Shown here in pieces: positions 11,291 through 22,368 of a stretch of 64,000 nt of DNA. The position numbers and the translations under genes were made by a program. The notes beneath the pieces were generated by a model. It saw nothing but the letters and a program-made list of their open reading frames with translations, was not told where the DNA came from and did not search any database. The DNA is from Thermothelomyces thermophilus ATCC 42464 (lineage: Eukaryota > Ascomycota > Sordariomycetes > Sordariales > Chaetomiaceae), in assembly GCF_000226095.1 (NCBI RefSeq), contig NC_016472.1, positions 682,001 to 746,000 of the forward strand, given 5' to 3'. Numbering within the stretch: the first letter of the stretch is position 1; each line of letters begins with the position of its first letter.

Positions 11291-13208
11291 ATGGTGTCTT
11301 TCTCGTGCGAGGTGGGTAATATTTTTATTCCATTATGCGCGTAAAGGGCGTCGACGAGCAGAAGGGCTCCTTTTCTCTCGTACGAGCGACTCTGGGCAGT
11401 TGATCAGAGACAAGCGCATTCTTGGGAGTCGCGCCATCAGTTCAAGCCATTAAACCCCCCTCCACCCTCCACGCCCCTCCGTGGTCTGGTGGTCTGTCCC
11501 GCACCACCCCCCATGACCATACCGGAGGGTGAAGACAATACTAACTGGCATCACACACCACACCTTTACCTGCACACCACGCGTGGGAGTCACGGCTAGC
11601 GGCCCACCCCCCCGGCACAACCACCCTCCATCTGCACACCCTTTCCGGTTTTGATCAAACCGATCCTCATTTCCTCGAGTCTCCCGTCACTCTTCCCCTG
11701 CCGCCCTCTCTCCTCATTTTCTTGTCTCACGATAACACCCTCAAGCATATCACCTGGCCCCGCCAAGAAGACCAACCTTTCTGACAACTGTCTAACCATC
11801 GTCCGTGGGGATCTATATAGGCGTGCGGTGACGTCCTCACCAAGAAGAAGCTAGACCAGCACCGAAACCGCTGCCGCGGCGCTACTTTCACCTGCATCGA
11901 TTGCATGGTGTACTTTCCGGGCACGGAATACCGTTCGCACACGGTAGGACGAGATCGTTGTCGGTCCCTTGTGTGCTGGCTCCGCTAACTGGCGACCAGA
12001 GTTGTATATCTGAAGCGCAGAAATATCAAGGCGCCCTCTACCGCGACAAGAAGAACAAGGGTCAACCTGCGCAGGCAACTCATCAGAATCAAAGCAATCA
12101 GAGCAATCAGAGCAGCAGCAATACGAATCCGAACGCTATGGTCCAGGCAGCCTATGTTGAAGACGTCGCGGAGGATCGGGACTCCTGGCGCAACTACGAA
12201 CAGCGCAGCGACGACGACAACCATTGCATCGCTGATCCTCCCCCGGAGGCACCGACTCCTCCCTCGGCCCTCGAGACTGCCCAGGCGCAAGCCAATGTCA
12301 ATGTCTTCGACTTCCTTGTGACCAACCCGACACCAACCGCGTCCCATGTGTCTCTCCCCGCCACTGCGCCCGCCCAACTAAGCGAGGATACGCAACTGGT
12401 TCGCTTTGATCCGGAAGCAAATGGTATGGCTGAGACTCCGGGGGATGCCAATGCGATGGTGCAGTACGGCACCGGCCCGGTGCCATCCAAGTTTGAGACG
12501 CCTGCACCGAAAGCAGCGCGAAAAAAAGTGAAGGATGGCGACAGGGATGCCAAGAAGGACAAGAAGCGAAAGAGGTTACACATCGAGACCGACCACGTCA
12601 TGACGGACGCGCCACCTGTGCTGCACTCTGGGTTGACGGGGGGCTTAAACCGCTTGATGTCAAGGCCCACGGTCTTCCCGCCGTCGCCAGACTACTCGGG
12701 AGGTGACGTTGCCGAGACACCAGCCAGCCCGCTCAAGAAGAGCAAATCGAAACATCACAAGTCCAGCCGGACCGGCGAGTCGCTTGGCAACAGCCTGATG
12801 GCTATGATTGCCGCGGGGTCCAAACCCAAATCCTCCTCGAAAAAGCGCACCAAGTCAAAGTCAAGTTCGACACCGTCGAAAAAGAAGAAAGGCAGTTCTA
12901 AGTCTCTGGAGGCCCCGAAAGAACCGAAGCTCCTCGAGTTCAGGCCAGTGGCTAAAGACAGCAAGGACGAGGGCGGCACCATGGTCGTGTACAAGCCGCC
13001 GGCCGAACATTTTCTCAGCTTTGTGACCAAGGGCCCTGAAAGTGAGCGCGGGTGCAGCGTCAACAAGGCGCTCAAGCGGTACCACCGCGAGAGAAGCGCG
13101 TCGGGTACGTCAGTCAGCAAATTAGTGAAGGAAAAGGAACTATGGAAGTCGTTGCGGATGAGGAGAAACGATCGGGGTGAGATAGTGTTGTTCAGTCTCG
13201 ACAGCTAA
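11291..13208 (+). CDS. LYAR-type C2HC zinc finger nucleolar protein
   Basis: Exons 11291-11311, 11821-11943 and 12000-13208 give about 450 aa. The first exon codes only MVSFSCE; a 509-nt intron then separates it from ACGDVLTKKKLDQH. The joined N-terminus carries the two LYAR zinc modules: CEACGD...H..RC, then CIDCMVYFPGTEYRSHTSCISEAQKYQG. All intron borders fall in phase 0. The middle is disordered with many Lys runs (likely nuclear/nucleolar signals). The C-terminal block SVNKALKRYHRER...ELWKSLRMRRNDRGEIVLF matches the conserved tail of the family. LYAR proteins act in the nucleolus in ribosome biogenesis and growth control. The fungal role is inferred from family. Confidence 0.92.
11312..11820 (+). 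other. Long first intron of the LYAR gene
   Basis: Starts GTGGGT after codon 7 and ends TATATAG. At 509 nt it is about eight times the usual intron here. It is rich in C and contains several short open frames. It could host a regulatory element or alternative promoter. Confidence 0.75.
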
Positions 13209-14066
13209 GTCCTCGAATCTCTCCTCGAGCTTCAGTGACGAGAAGGGACTGTGCATTCTAAGAAGGGCATAAATATCAGTGGTCGGTGGGGTGCGATTAC
13301 ATTGGGCTTGGTGTTAATGACGGCATGTGGCATGTTCAAATGTCCCTTTGTTCTTTCCAGCTTCTTCTCATGATACCTCTGGCGGTTGTACCTGGGACAT
13401 GTTTGGGCATATATGGGCATGAGGCTTGCTTGCTTCGGCTTTTGGTTTCCTTCGAGTCTCGATGTGTGAAGTCGCAGACTCGCCTTCGATGTTTGTTTGC
13501 TCGTAATTTTTTTCCTTTCACGATTTGGAAACCCTTTCTTCTACTTGACTATCTGCTTCATGGCCGTTTGGGACTGGGATACGGAGGATACCCAACTCAA
13601 CTTGGGCAGACTTTGTTATTTTGGTGCCCAAGGTGCCTGGAGGTCATTGCCGCTGGGAGATTTGGTTTCATTTTCTGAATGAGTTTCGCAGCGGCCGTCG
13701 ATTTGTGCCGCTGTTGTTGTTTACTTGACTTGGCCGGGGGGCAACAACTCCTTTGTTGTCTTGTTGTTTGGCTAGTTATTGCATGTACATGTACTGTACA
13801 CTACAAGCTACCGCCACGAGCAAGGTTGCGCCAAGTTAGTTAATTCCTATCTGCTTCGTTTCGTTTTGTTTTCGCGGTCCAACCTCGCCGTCTTGATGTG
13901 CCACTAGAGTACCGTACCGCTCGAATTTCATCTGCTGTCCGCTATGTTAATCAGGATGTGGTCGGAGCTGCTTCCCAGCCATGATATATCGACAATGAAG
14001 CGATTGTTCATGCAACAAGCGATTCCACATTCCATACAGTCTACACAATACTGCAGCAGGCCCGTT
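13209..14066. other. Intergenic between convergent genes
   Basis: 3' flanks of the LYAR and Pex10 genes; T-rich and G/T-rich sequence. The frame at 13286-13678 has no family features. No gene is seen. Confidence 0.55.
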
Positions 14067-15431
14067 CTATGCAGCCCGCAAAGGCAAGATATGCTGTACC
14101 ATCGCTTCTCTCCTGCACAATGGGCACTCGGGCTTCTCTCTCACCCAGTCCCCGATACATGCCCAGCAGAACACATGGCCACACTGTGTTGCGGCCGGAT
14201 CCTTCAACTCCTCCAAACACAGCGTGCACTTCCTCTGCTGGGCCCCCTTGATCCACCCCATGACCTTGTCGCTCGTCCCCAGGTCGTACCTCGCCCGGCC
14301 GGCCTTGAGCACAGGCGTATGCGCCATGGCCCCGATCTCACCCAAACTCCTCTGCGACGAACTCCCGCCGCCGCCGCCGCCGCCGCCCAGCAGTTCATTG
14401 TTACTCGTAAACGCGTGCTCGTCCAACGAAACGTCGACGTTCGTGCCGGGCCCGAACGCCGTCCTCTCCCTGAAGCCGTCCTCCCCGTCTTCTTCTTCTT
14501 CTCCTCCTCCTCCTGCCACCGAACCGGAAGACAGCTGCTCCCGAACGTGCAGCCACGCCCTCACGGCCATCTGCACGACCAGTAGCACCCCGAGCACCTC
14601 GTACCCCGCCCTCCCTCCGTTGCCGCCGCCGTGTTGCGGGGAGTGGTGGTGGCGGTTGTGGTCGTCGTCGACCACCCTGCCGGCGCGCGTGGTGAAGACG
14701 TAGCGCAGGCCCCAGACCCACTTGGACAGCTCGTAGTAGGCGCCGGTGAAGTAGAAGACGGCCAGGGTGGCGGCGCGGAAGTGCGCGCCGCTCGTCAGCG
14801 GGGTCAGGTGCGTGAGCAGGTAGCGCAGCACGCGGTACTCGGTGATGCCGCCGCCGCCGCCCCTGCCCCCCCTGCCGCTGCCGGACTTCGTCCCCGTCTG
14901 CTGCCGGCGCCGGGAGAGCGTCGCGAGGCGGGACTGCAGGCGCTTGCGGATCGCCGAGCGCACGCTCGGCAGGGCGCGCGACGCCAGGTGCGGGAGCACG
15001 ATGGCCGTCAGTATGTACCCCGCGCGCCGCGGCAGGGAGGGGAGGAGCGGGCCGCCGTCGCCGCCGCCGCCGAGACCGTTCTCATAGATGTGATCGTCGG
15101 CGGCTTTGGACGAAGAGGAGGCGAAAAGCTTGGACGGGGCCTCCTCGACTTGGACCAGGTCGCAGTATTCCTCGCCCAGGGTGCGGTTGCCGAGGAGGGT
15201 GGTCAGGCAGAGGTAGAGGGCGGCGGCGAAGGTGCGGGTCTCGGCTGCCCAGGCGTGGGCCGAGCGGGCGCCGCGCAGGCGGCGGTGGAGGTCGCTGAGC
15301 CGGTTGGCGAGGACGCCCTGGAAGTAGGCGTCCTTCTGGTGGGCGCGGATGATGTCGGGCGCGGCGGCGTAGGGGTATGGGGAGGAGGTGAGTGGCGGAG
15401 GGGGGCGCGCTGGTGGTGGTTGGGTAGCCAT
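14067..15431 (-). CDS. PEX10: Peroxisome biogenesis factor 10 (RING E3)
   Basis: Single exon, 454 aa, ATG at 15431 and TAG at 14067. The N-terminal part (APDIIRAHQKDAYFQGVLANRL) and the helical middle (YILTAIVLPHLASRALP; HFRAATLAVFYFTGAYYELSKWVWGLRYVF) match the Pex2/10/12 membrane region. The C-terminus is a complete C3HC4 RING: CTLCLEEL, CGHVFCWACI, CPLC. Pex10 with Pex2 and Pex12 forms the peroxisomal membrane ubiquitin ligase that recycles the receptor Pex5. Glycine runs (GGGGGG near residues 190 and 355) and an acidic insert make loops between helices longer and low-complexity. The gene is divergent from Erd1, with 684 bp between the two ATGs. Confidence 0.95.
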   Translation of the reverse strand: MATQPPPARPPPPLTSSPYPYAAAPDIIRAHQKDAYFQGVLANRLSDLHRRLRGARSAHAWAAETRTFAAALYLCLTTLLGNRTLGEEYCDLVQVEEAPSKLFASSSSKAADDHIYENGLGGGGDGGPLLPSLPRRAGYILTAIVLPHLASRALPSVRSAIRKRLQSRLATLSRRRQQTGTKSGSGRGGRGGGGGITEYRVLRYLLTHLTPLTSGAHFRAATLAVFYFTGAYYELSKWVWGLRYVFTTRAGRVVDDDHNRHHHSPQHGGGNGGRAGYEVLGVLLVVQMAVRAWLHVREQLSSGSVAGGGGEEEEDGEDGFRERTAFGPGTNVDVSLDEHAFTSNNELLGGGGGGGGSSSQRSLGEIGAMAHTPVLKAGRARYDLGTSDKVMGWIKGAQQRKCTLCLEELKDPAATQCGHVFCWACIGDWVREKPECPLCRREAMVQHILPLRAA

Positions 15432-16115
15432 TGTTGAACCAGATCTTTGAGAATTGGGGGGGATTAAAAGAGAAACAATAAGAGAAGAAGAAGAGGAGGA
15501 GGAGGAAGCAAACAGCGAAAGAAGTCAAGATGGAGAGCCCGTGGTTCGTGAGTCTGCGCGGTGTGATGGTTGATGCGACCAGCGCATGCGCATGCAGTCG
15601 AAGGCTCGGCCCCTGCAGATGAATTCCAGTGCTCGGCAAGCAGCTGCAAGCTGAACCTCGGGATAACTAGTGTACGGATTGCAGGGATTATCTCGATCCG
15701 CGATGGTTGCAGCGCAGAGCTGCCCACTTCGGTTCGGTTACCGCACACTGACACTACACTAGTATCTTCCACGGTACGGAGTCTGTACTGTACGTAATCC
15801 GTACCTGAAATTAACGTTACTTGGTAGGCGGGCACGGCGGGGTCAAGCAGCAAAGGCAGGCGGGTCTGACGTCGTTCCTTGAATTCCCCAACGTAATTTA
15901 CAGGGGCAAGTGCGAAGTAACCTACAGGGGCACACGCAATAACCAAAGCCCGAGGACGCAGGTCGTTCCCGTCCTGGGCTTCGAACATGTTTTTGACTTC
16001 CAAACTTTTTTTTCCCGACCTTCCTCAACACGCGTTGCTTTACGACGCCCACCACGTCGCCGCTCGTCGCCGGCACCGTGTCCGATGACGCTGGCAGGCC
16101 CAATTCCCACACACA
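15432..16115. promoter_or_regulatory. Shared divergent promoter, Pex10 / Erd1
   Basis: 684 bp between two start codons facing away from each other. It contains a GAA/GAG purine tract on the plus strand (15485-15508), the palindrome GCGCATGCGC (from 15582), TACGGAGT at 15775 and the 11-mer GTAATCCGTAC at 15794-15804. A promoter role follows from position. Confidence 0.6.
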
Positions 16116-17419
16116 ATGGACGGTGATCCCGCAGTCGAGTCCGGGCTCGACTCGTTCAGTTTGACCTTTCCCCTGCCTTACCGGGTCGCCTTTATCATCA
16201 TCTTGGGTACGCACTTTTTCCCCTTTATTCTCCGTTTTTCTCCGTTCTGCGAGAAACACGGGTTTTCCTGACTGCCGCAGCCGTCTGGGGATGGGGCGTA
16301 AACCTCCACTTCCTCTACCGCCGCCGCATCGACGTGCCGGCCCTGATCCGCTATCCCGGTCGCTCGAGCCCGGCGCAGATAACGCATCACCAGTCCACCT
16401 ATCGCCTCGCCTCCTTCCTCTCCCTGACCTCGGCCGCCTCTATCCTTACCTTCTGGCTCTTCACCCGTCGTGATCCCCGCCGCGTCATCGACTACGACTG
16501 GCTGCCCATGACCAACCTGCTCGTGGTCGCCGTTCTCTTCTGCGTCCCCCTCCGCCGATTCTCTCTCCCGCACGCCGGCCGCGGCCGTCTACTACAAACG
16601 TTGCGCCGCATCAGCGTCGGGGGCTTCGCCGAGGCCAAGGACGGCAAATTCGGCGATATCATACTGGCCGATGTGCTGACGAGCTACGCCAAGGTCCTGG
16701 CCGACCTGTTCGTGTGCGTGTGCATGTTCCTCTTCGGCGGCCGCGACGGCTCCGGCTCCGCAACCGCCCGCCCCGACCGCGGCTGCGGCGGTGCCGTGCT
16801 CGTGCCGCTCATCATGGCCCTGCCCAGCGCCATCCGCCTGCGCCAGTGCCTGATCGAGTTTGTGCGCGTGCGCCGCGCCCCCTACCGGGAAGCCACCGGC
16901 TGGGGCGGGCAGCACTTGGCCAACGCGGCCAAGTACTCGACCGCCTTTCCGGTGATCGTGCTCGGGGCCATGCTGCGAGCTCGCGAGGGCGGGTCCCCTG
17001 GCCTGTTCAGGGCGTGGGTCGCCGCTTCTCTGCTCAACTCGCTGTACAGTTTCTACTGGGACGTGGCCAAAGACTGGGACCTGACCCTCTTCTCGAAGGA
17101 CCGCGACTTGCCCGATCATCCGTATGGCCTGCGGAGGACGTTGCTGGTGCACCGCCCGGGCGTTTACTACGCAGTTATCGTGATGGACCTGGTGCTGCGG
17201 TGCACCTGGATGATCAAGCTTAGCCCGCGAATGGACCAGTTCAGCGATTTTGAGAGCTCCATCTTCCTCATCCAGTTCCTGGAGGTGTTTCGGCGTTGGG
17301 TGTGGATATTCTTCCGGGTTGAAACGGAGTGGATCCGGACCTCGGTGACGAGCCTGGGCCACGATGACATGGTGTTGCTGGATGATTACCAGGGAAACAA
17401 GTACGAGGATGAGGACTAA
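16116..17419 (+). CDS. ERD1: Erd1-like EXS-domain Golgi protein
   Basis: Exons 16116-16206 and 16281-17419, 409 aa. The joint LG|A VWGWGVNLHF is in phase, with branch site CTGAC before the acceptor. Several hydrophobic helices precede an EXS domain: NAAKYSTAFPVI, SLLNSLYSFYWDVAKDWDL, and IFLIQFLEVFRRWVWIFFRVETEWI. The LEVFRRxxWxFFRVExEW block is diagnostic of EXS proteins. The lack of an N-terminal SPX domain and the length fit Erd1 rather than Syg1/Xpr1. Yeast Erd1 is a Golgi membrane protein needed to retain ER luminal proteins and glycosyltransferases and linked to phosphate recycling from the Golgi lumen. The acidic tail YEDED is typical of membrane protein cytosolic ends. Confidence 0.92.
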
Positions 17420-18053
17420 ACGGCTGTTTCGGGGCGTTTTAGGAGACGGTTGTTTGGTTTTGCGTTTTGCAACTTGGAGAGGCCTATCTGGATATTATGT
17501 CCATCTACGTGTGCATTGAAAGGGCGTTGGAGCAACGGTAGAGGTACGGAGCAGGATATTCTGTTAACTTTTGGGTTATAGACTGATGATTCTACGCTAT
17601 AGAACATAACGGTCTCAAGGGCCTTCTCTGTGTTGCGTGTTCTTCCGAGTACAGCTCATGGCGAAACGTTGGCTCTCTGGTATCTTGCCATCATCAAGGC
17701 AGCGGCTGTTTTGTTTGCCAGTCACAGCATTGGTCCATTGTCGAAGCCCAGTACCTCATGTCGCCGCAGACGAGCTGGAACAAAGGCGCACTCTGTCTCG
17801 AGGCAAGAAACCACTTTGATGCGCAGAGCAACACAAAGCAAAAGACCAGCCTCTCATGCCGTCAAAGATGCGGCAGTCTTTGTCCTATCTGGGAACCAAA
17901 CCGGAGTTCTCGCCAATATGGGCGGATCAGATTGAATCTTCCGCGTTAAGGCGATCGCTACTATAATCATTTCGGCCAGCTATACAACTGAGAACTCGGA
18001 CTGGCGTAATATTTGCAATCGCTCCTGCGTCATCCCTCGACGTGACGACCGAC
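17420..18053. other. Intergenic
   Basis: Between the Erd1 stop and the start of a disordered protein gene. A TACGGAGC motif lies near 17543. No gene is seen. Confidence 0.5.
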
Positions 18054-19790
18054 ATGTCTCCGCCACAAACGGTTGGTATCTCCAGCTCGACACTGGGACG
18101 GTCGAGACCAAATTTACGTACCCAACGGTCACTGCCGCCTCCACCTCCCGAAGAGATTGCGAGGCACGAGAAGAGAGCCTTGCCGCCGCTACCGTCCCGA
18201 CGAAATTCCGTGCTCTCAGCTTTCAGCAAGGAGGTGGATGAGGCTCTGGCCACCCCCGAGCCCGTGGTCAGTCCTGACGATGGTAGTACTATCCATCTCA
18301 TATTCTGCGATGAGACTTTGCCAGGTGACGCGCATGCTGAGATTAGCTGCCAAGCAGACACATGCCTAGACAAGAGCCGGCACAGGGAGGACCTCAGAAT
18401 CGATACTGAGCTTGTCCGCAGCGTCGAGTCTGACACGCCTACTTTCCCACACCCACAGTCGAAGCTACAGCTGCACGGCGGAGTCTCCCCCCTGAGCGAC
18501 GACAGTGGCGACTACAGCCCCGGGGAACCCAGAACTGCAGTTTCCGATGTGGATGGCGATGTAGAGGGTTACGGTTGGAGTCTCTCTTCAGGGGTGGCTT
18601 GGGATTACCTGGGCTCTAGCTTCTCTCATCGACGCAGCATAAGGTCGTCCGCCATCCCGAGTCCCCTGCGTGTCGCGAAGCCTCCAAAACCCAGTAGCAC
18701 CCCCGAAGGGGAATTGTCGGGATTCTCCACGTACGATGGACACTCTTCCCGGCTTGTGCCCTCGCCTCGAATCGAGAACGAACGGGGAGGTTTGTGGAGG
18801 GACACAGCTAGCACCAAGTCCACCCTAGATATGAACCTTGAAACGGCTAAAGAGCTGTCTCAAGGGGACTGCTGGGCTGCACAGCAAGCACAAAGCACCA
18901 AACAAGCACACGTCGCTGCACTGCAGGTGCCCCAGGCGAAAAGAGCAAGTCATGCTAGTGACCATCACCGCCTCGGGGTTAAACACCTCCCTCCTCCCCA
19001 ACACCGTGTCCATCGCCAGCCGGAGCACTCCCCCAACCCAAGACCGTCGTGGAGCACCGAACAACTGGGACCCGCTTGGCGGCCAACCACTGTCCACGAC
19101 ACCCCCGGCGCAGTAAATGCAAGCACATTCGGCGGCCGCCTCCCGCAGCAGCAGCAGAAGTCAGTCTTGCCGTCTCCCTCCCCAAGCTCCTCAGGGCCCC
19201 GTAGCAGATTTAGCTGGGACTCGGACACCTCTCCGCACGACGCCGTCGGCAGCCCTGAGACTGGCGGGTCCATTTCCATATCCACGGGCAGCAACGATAT
19301 GACCGGTGATGCACGCTCCAACACGAGCGCCCGCCACCATCACCGCCGTCACAGCAGCGGTATCATGACCAAGGTCTTCCGCCGCACCTCATCGAGCTGC
19401 TTGACAACGCCCCCGCCACCACCATCACCGCAACCAAACAGCATCTCCCAACATCAACAGCAGCAGCAGCAGCAACAACAACAACAACAGCTCCCTTCAT
19501 GCCACTTCCATCCTCAACATGATGGGGCCCAGCAGCCCTCCAGAGCGAGCCAGCATCGCTTCCAACATCCAGGCCCGAGCCCGGCGGTGCTCAAGACAAA
19601 GTCGTCCATGTCGGCGCTCGTGACCAAGACGGCCGACCTCGTCGACGCCGCAGCCGAGTTCTGGAACAGGAGCGCGGCCAGCATCATGGACGGCACACTC
19701 GGCGGCGGGAAGAGGCGGAAGCGGAAGCTAAAGAGCAGTATTCGGGTGTTGGGGGACGGGGGGCAGTTGTTGGCTCCCAAGTCATCTTGA
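18054..19790 (+). CDS. Large disordered protein with Gln run, unidentified
   Basis: Single exon of 578 aa from the ATG at 18054. Sequence is rich in Ser, Pro, Arg and His, with a proline-rich start (SLPPPPPEE), a polyglutamine tract near 470-483, and a basic C-terminus (GGKRRKRKLKSSIRVLGDG) preceded by a short helix-like segment (ALVTKTADLVDAAAEFWNRS). That last segment is the only one that looks structured and conserved. No known domain is seen. The composition suggests a scaffold or regulatory protein with phosphosites. Codon use and the uninterrupted frame support coding. Confidence 0.75.
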   Translation: MSPPQTVGISSSTLGRSRPNLRTQRSLPPPPPEEIARHEKRALPPLPSRRNSVLSAFSKEVDEALATPEPVVSPDDGSTIHLIFCDETLPGDAHAEISCQADTCLDKSRHREDLRIDTELVRSVESDTPTFPHPQSKLQLHGGVSPLSDDSGDYSPGEPRTAVSDVDGDVEGYGWSLSSGVAWDYLGSSFSHRRSIRSSAIPSPLRVAKPPKPSSTPEGELSGFSTYDGHSSRLVPSPRIENERGGLWRDTASTKSTLDMNLETAKELSQGDCWAAQQAQSTKQAHVAALQVPQAKRASHASDHHRLGVKHLPPPQHRVHRQPEHSPNPRPSWSTEQLGPAWRPTTVHDTPGAVNASTFGGRLPQQQQKSVLPSPSPSSSGPRSRFSWDSDTSPHDAVGSPETGGSISISTGSNDMTGDARSNTSARHHHRRHSSGIMTKVFRRTSSSCLTTPPPPPSPQPNSISQHQQQQQQQQQQQQLPSCHFHPQHDGAQQPSRASQHRFQHPGPSPAVLKTKSSMSALVTKTADLVDAAAEFWNRSAASIMDGTLGGGKRRKRKLKSSIRVLGDGGQLLAPKSS

Positions 19791-20502
19791 TGATAGCCCT
19801 ACTTGCTGCGATTCCGGCCGTTTAATGTAAAGTGGGGGATTGCAAAATGAAAAAGAAAAGAATGGAGAAGGCTTATCCCAGCATTAACGAGCAAGTTTCC
19901 GACGGGAGCGAGATATGAGGGTAACACGCATTTAATTCATTCAAGGGACCGAGCTCTGAAACGTTCCTGGCGGGCGATCGAATATCTAGAAGCAACCGGG
20001 ATAGAAAAATTCAACTGGACCATTGTGTCTGGGATCAATGAGCCGCGTAGCGTACATAACCTGGCTTTTTTTTTTTTTTTTTTTTGAGTCATTGTCAAGC
20101 GGCTGGCGACTCGAAGCAGAGATGGATTAGGTAGTCACATCGTAGTGCTGTTACCAAAAAGTTGTTGCCTAACTGAGATATCCCAATGACCGAGAGGCAT
20201 TCGGCTTACACAGAATTACTTACCTATCTGAGCGCGTTAGTGCGCACTAGCAAAGTGAAAGCACCATCAGAGACCTGACGTCAGTGCTGGGACTCCCTTC
20301 CCCCTTCCCCAGAATGCACCCCGCACACCGGCCGAGGTTCCGGCACCGCTACCCTGGCCCCCCCGCAGGCGACACCCGACCCAGCCGACTGTGCAGCCGC
20401 GCGCCTTCCGCAATCGGTGTCTCTAACTGTGTAGGTACAGTTATCATCCGCAGCTATCCGGGCTCACGGCAACTGCACCTCATCCCATTCGAAACCTGGA
20501 AG
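19791..20502. other. Intergenic with T20 run
   Basis: Contains 20 consecutive T at 20066-20085. The frame of the next gene is open upstream to about 20284 without changing the first supported ATG (20503). An in-frame upstream Met (MHPAHRPRF, near 20314) gives a possible longer N-terminus. Confidence 0.5.
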
Positions 20503-22190
20503 ATGAGGGCACCTCCCGTTGCCGAGGAGCAGCCGCCGGTACATGCACAAGTTGGCTCGCCAGAGTACCAGGAAGAAGCCGAGACTGCCACTCACAGTAT
20601 TCAGAGCATCCAGAGTATTAATCATCAAGACTCTTCGGCATCCGACACGGTTCTTCAGCCGCCCGCCGAATTGATTGACGAAAAGGCCAACAGCGAAGAT
20701 AGTGACGAAGACGAAGGCGAAGACCTTGAAGGGGCCACAGACAAGGACGAGGGGTCGTACTACTGGAATGCATCGACCATGGCACCGCTGAATGCAGCAT
20801 CGGCGGTCAGTACCTACCGCGTCTCATGACCTAACTCCCTTCCCTCACACTCCGATCCTCCTCAATCGTTTTCCGTTGGTCAAGGGCAACCTGAACCCCC
20901 AGCTCATGCGCACCAAGGCCGCCATTGCCCGTCTGAGGGCCTACAAGCCACCGCCCTTTCCGCTCTGGGACCGCCTCCCGCTCAGTCGCCGCGCCGCCGT
21001 CTTGATGCTCCTGTACGCCGACCGCCGCGGCGACCTGCGCGTCGTCATCACCATGCGCGCCGCCAGCCTGCGCAGCTTCTCGGGTTTGTATTCCCCAGTC
21101 CATCCGTCTTCCCCATCTGCTCCCCATCTCCTCGATGGCTGAAAGGCTGTTGTTACTGACATCCACTAGGCCACGCCGCCCTTCCGGGAGGCAAAGCTGA
21201 CACCCTCCAAGAAACGCCATGTACGTCCGAGGTCCCTTTTTGTTGTCGTTCTTTCTTTCGTATCTAAAAAACCTTCTTCTACATACCGATCCCTTCTCTG
21301 ACATTAGCCCAGACCAAATTGCCCGCCGCGAGGCCTGGGAAGAGATCGGCCTCCCCCTCGACGACTCTAAACTGCCACCGCCTTTTCGCATTGAACACCT
21401 CTGCTATCTGCCCATGAACCTTGCCCGCACAGAGATCGTCGTTCGCCCGTGTGTCGCTCTCCTCCACACGGGCGACACCACGGTTATCAACCCAGCCCCA
21501 GCCACTAACCGCTCGAGTTCCTCTTCTTCCTCTTCCTCCCTCTCCAGTTCCACCCCCGCCGCCGCCCGGTCCTCGCCCACGGTGGACGAATCTCTCATTC
21601 CACGCCTGGATGCCAAGGAAGTAGCCGCCGTATTCTCGGCGCCCTTCCACAACTTCTTGCGCGCAACCGATGAAGTGCCCCCGTCCAAGTCGGGCAGGAA
21701 GAAACTGCCCCCGGGACCGTGGTACGAAGGCAGCTGGACGACGTGGCACGACTCACAGTGGCGCATGCACTTCTTTTACGTCCCCGTCACTGACCAGATG
21801 GTGGTCAAGCCCCGCGTGCGGGAGGGCGGGTTAGCCGCGCTGTCGGAGCACGAGGCGGACGATCACCGGGACGGGCGCGGCGGCAGCAACAAGGACAACG
21901 ACAACAACAAAGGATTGGAAAGGTATAAGGTCTGGGGAATGACGGCGCGAATCTTGGTCGATGCGGCGACGGTGGCCTACGGCGAGGAGCCCGAGTTCGA
22001 GCACAACCAGCACTTTGGGGACGAGGCCCTGATCGAGAAGCTCGCGCGAGAGGGGAGGTTGGGCGAAAAGAAACGCACGGGCAGCCTCCTGGTCTCGGAA
22101 GATCTGAAGAAGGTGCGGGAGGCGGTTCAGGAGGCCGGGGAGAGAGGAAAAGAAACGGAAAAGGGGAAGGGGGAGGCGAGCAAGATGTGA
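20503..22190 (+). CDS. Nudix CoA diphosphatase, peroxisomal (Pcd1-like)
   Basis: Exons 20503-20805, 20885-21083, 21170-21220 and 21313-22190, about 476 aa. The second acceptor is less certain: a site 33 nt further right keeps frame too. The assembled core VVITMRAASLRSFSGHAALPGG is the CoA-pyrophosphatase signature (LLTxR..LR..G..xxPGG), followed by the Nudix helix ETPYQIARREAWEEIGLP with REAWEEIG. The short 51-nt exon 3 lies inside the motif. The protein ends in SKM, which fits a type 1 peroxisomal targeting signal. Yeast Pcd1 hydrolyses CoA and oxidised CoA in peroxisomes. Odd points: an acidic N-terminal extension of ~100 aa and a Ser-run insertion after ATNRSSSSSSS, both unlike bacterial homologues. 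Convergent with the copper transporter, 178 bp apart. Confidence 0.9.
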
Positions 22191-22368
22191 GCCTATATAA
22201 TGCGGAAACGTGTTGGATATGAGTGCTAGATTTGCCCCTCCCTGGCTTAATAGACGGAGGATGATAGATAACAGGCGGTCTGTGGTCAGAACAAAGTTAG
22301 GGTGGGGTGTGGTTCTGCCTCCTCATCCCCTTCTCTGTAGATGGCCAATGCTGACGCTGCCCCGCCCA

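Noticed and set aside
14631-15437. 268-residue plus-strand frame across the Pex10 gene
   Set aside because: Pex10 with a complete RING lies on the other strand; the plus frame is Gly/Ala/Val low-complexity.
20066-20085. T20 run as a retroposon tail
   Set aside because: No element body or target duplication beside it; kept as a simple homopolymer.
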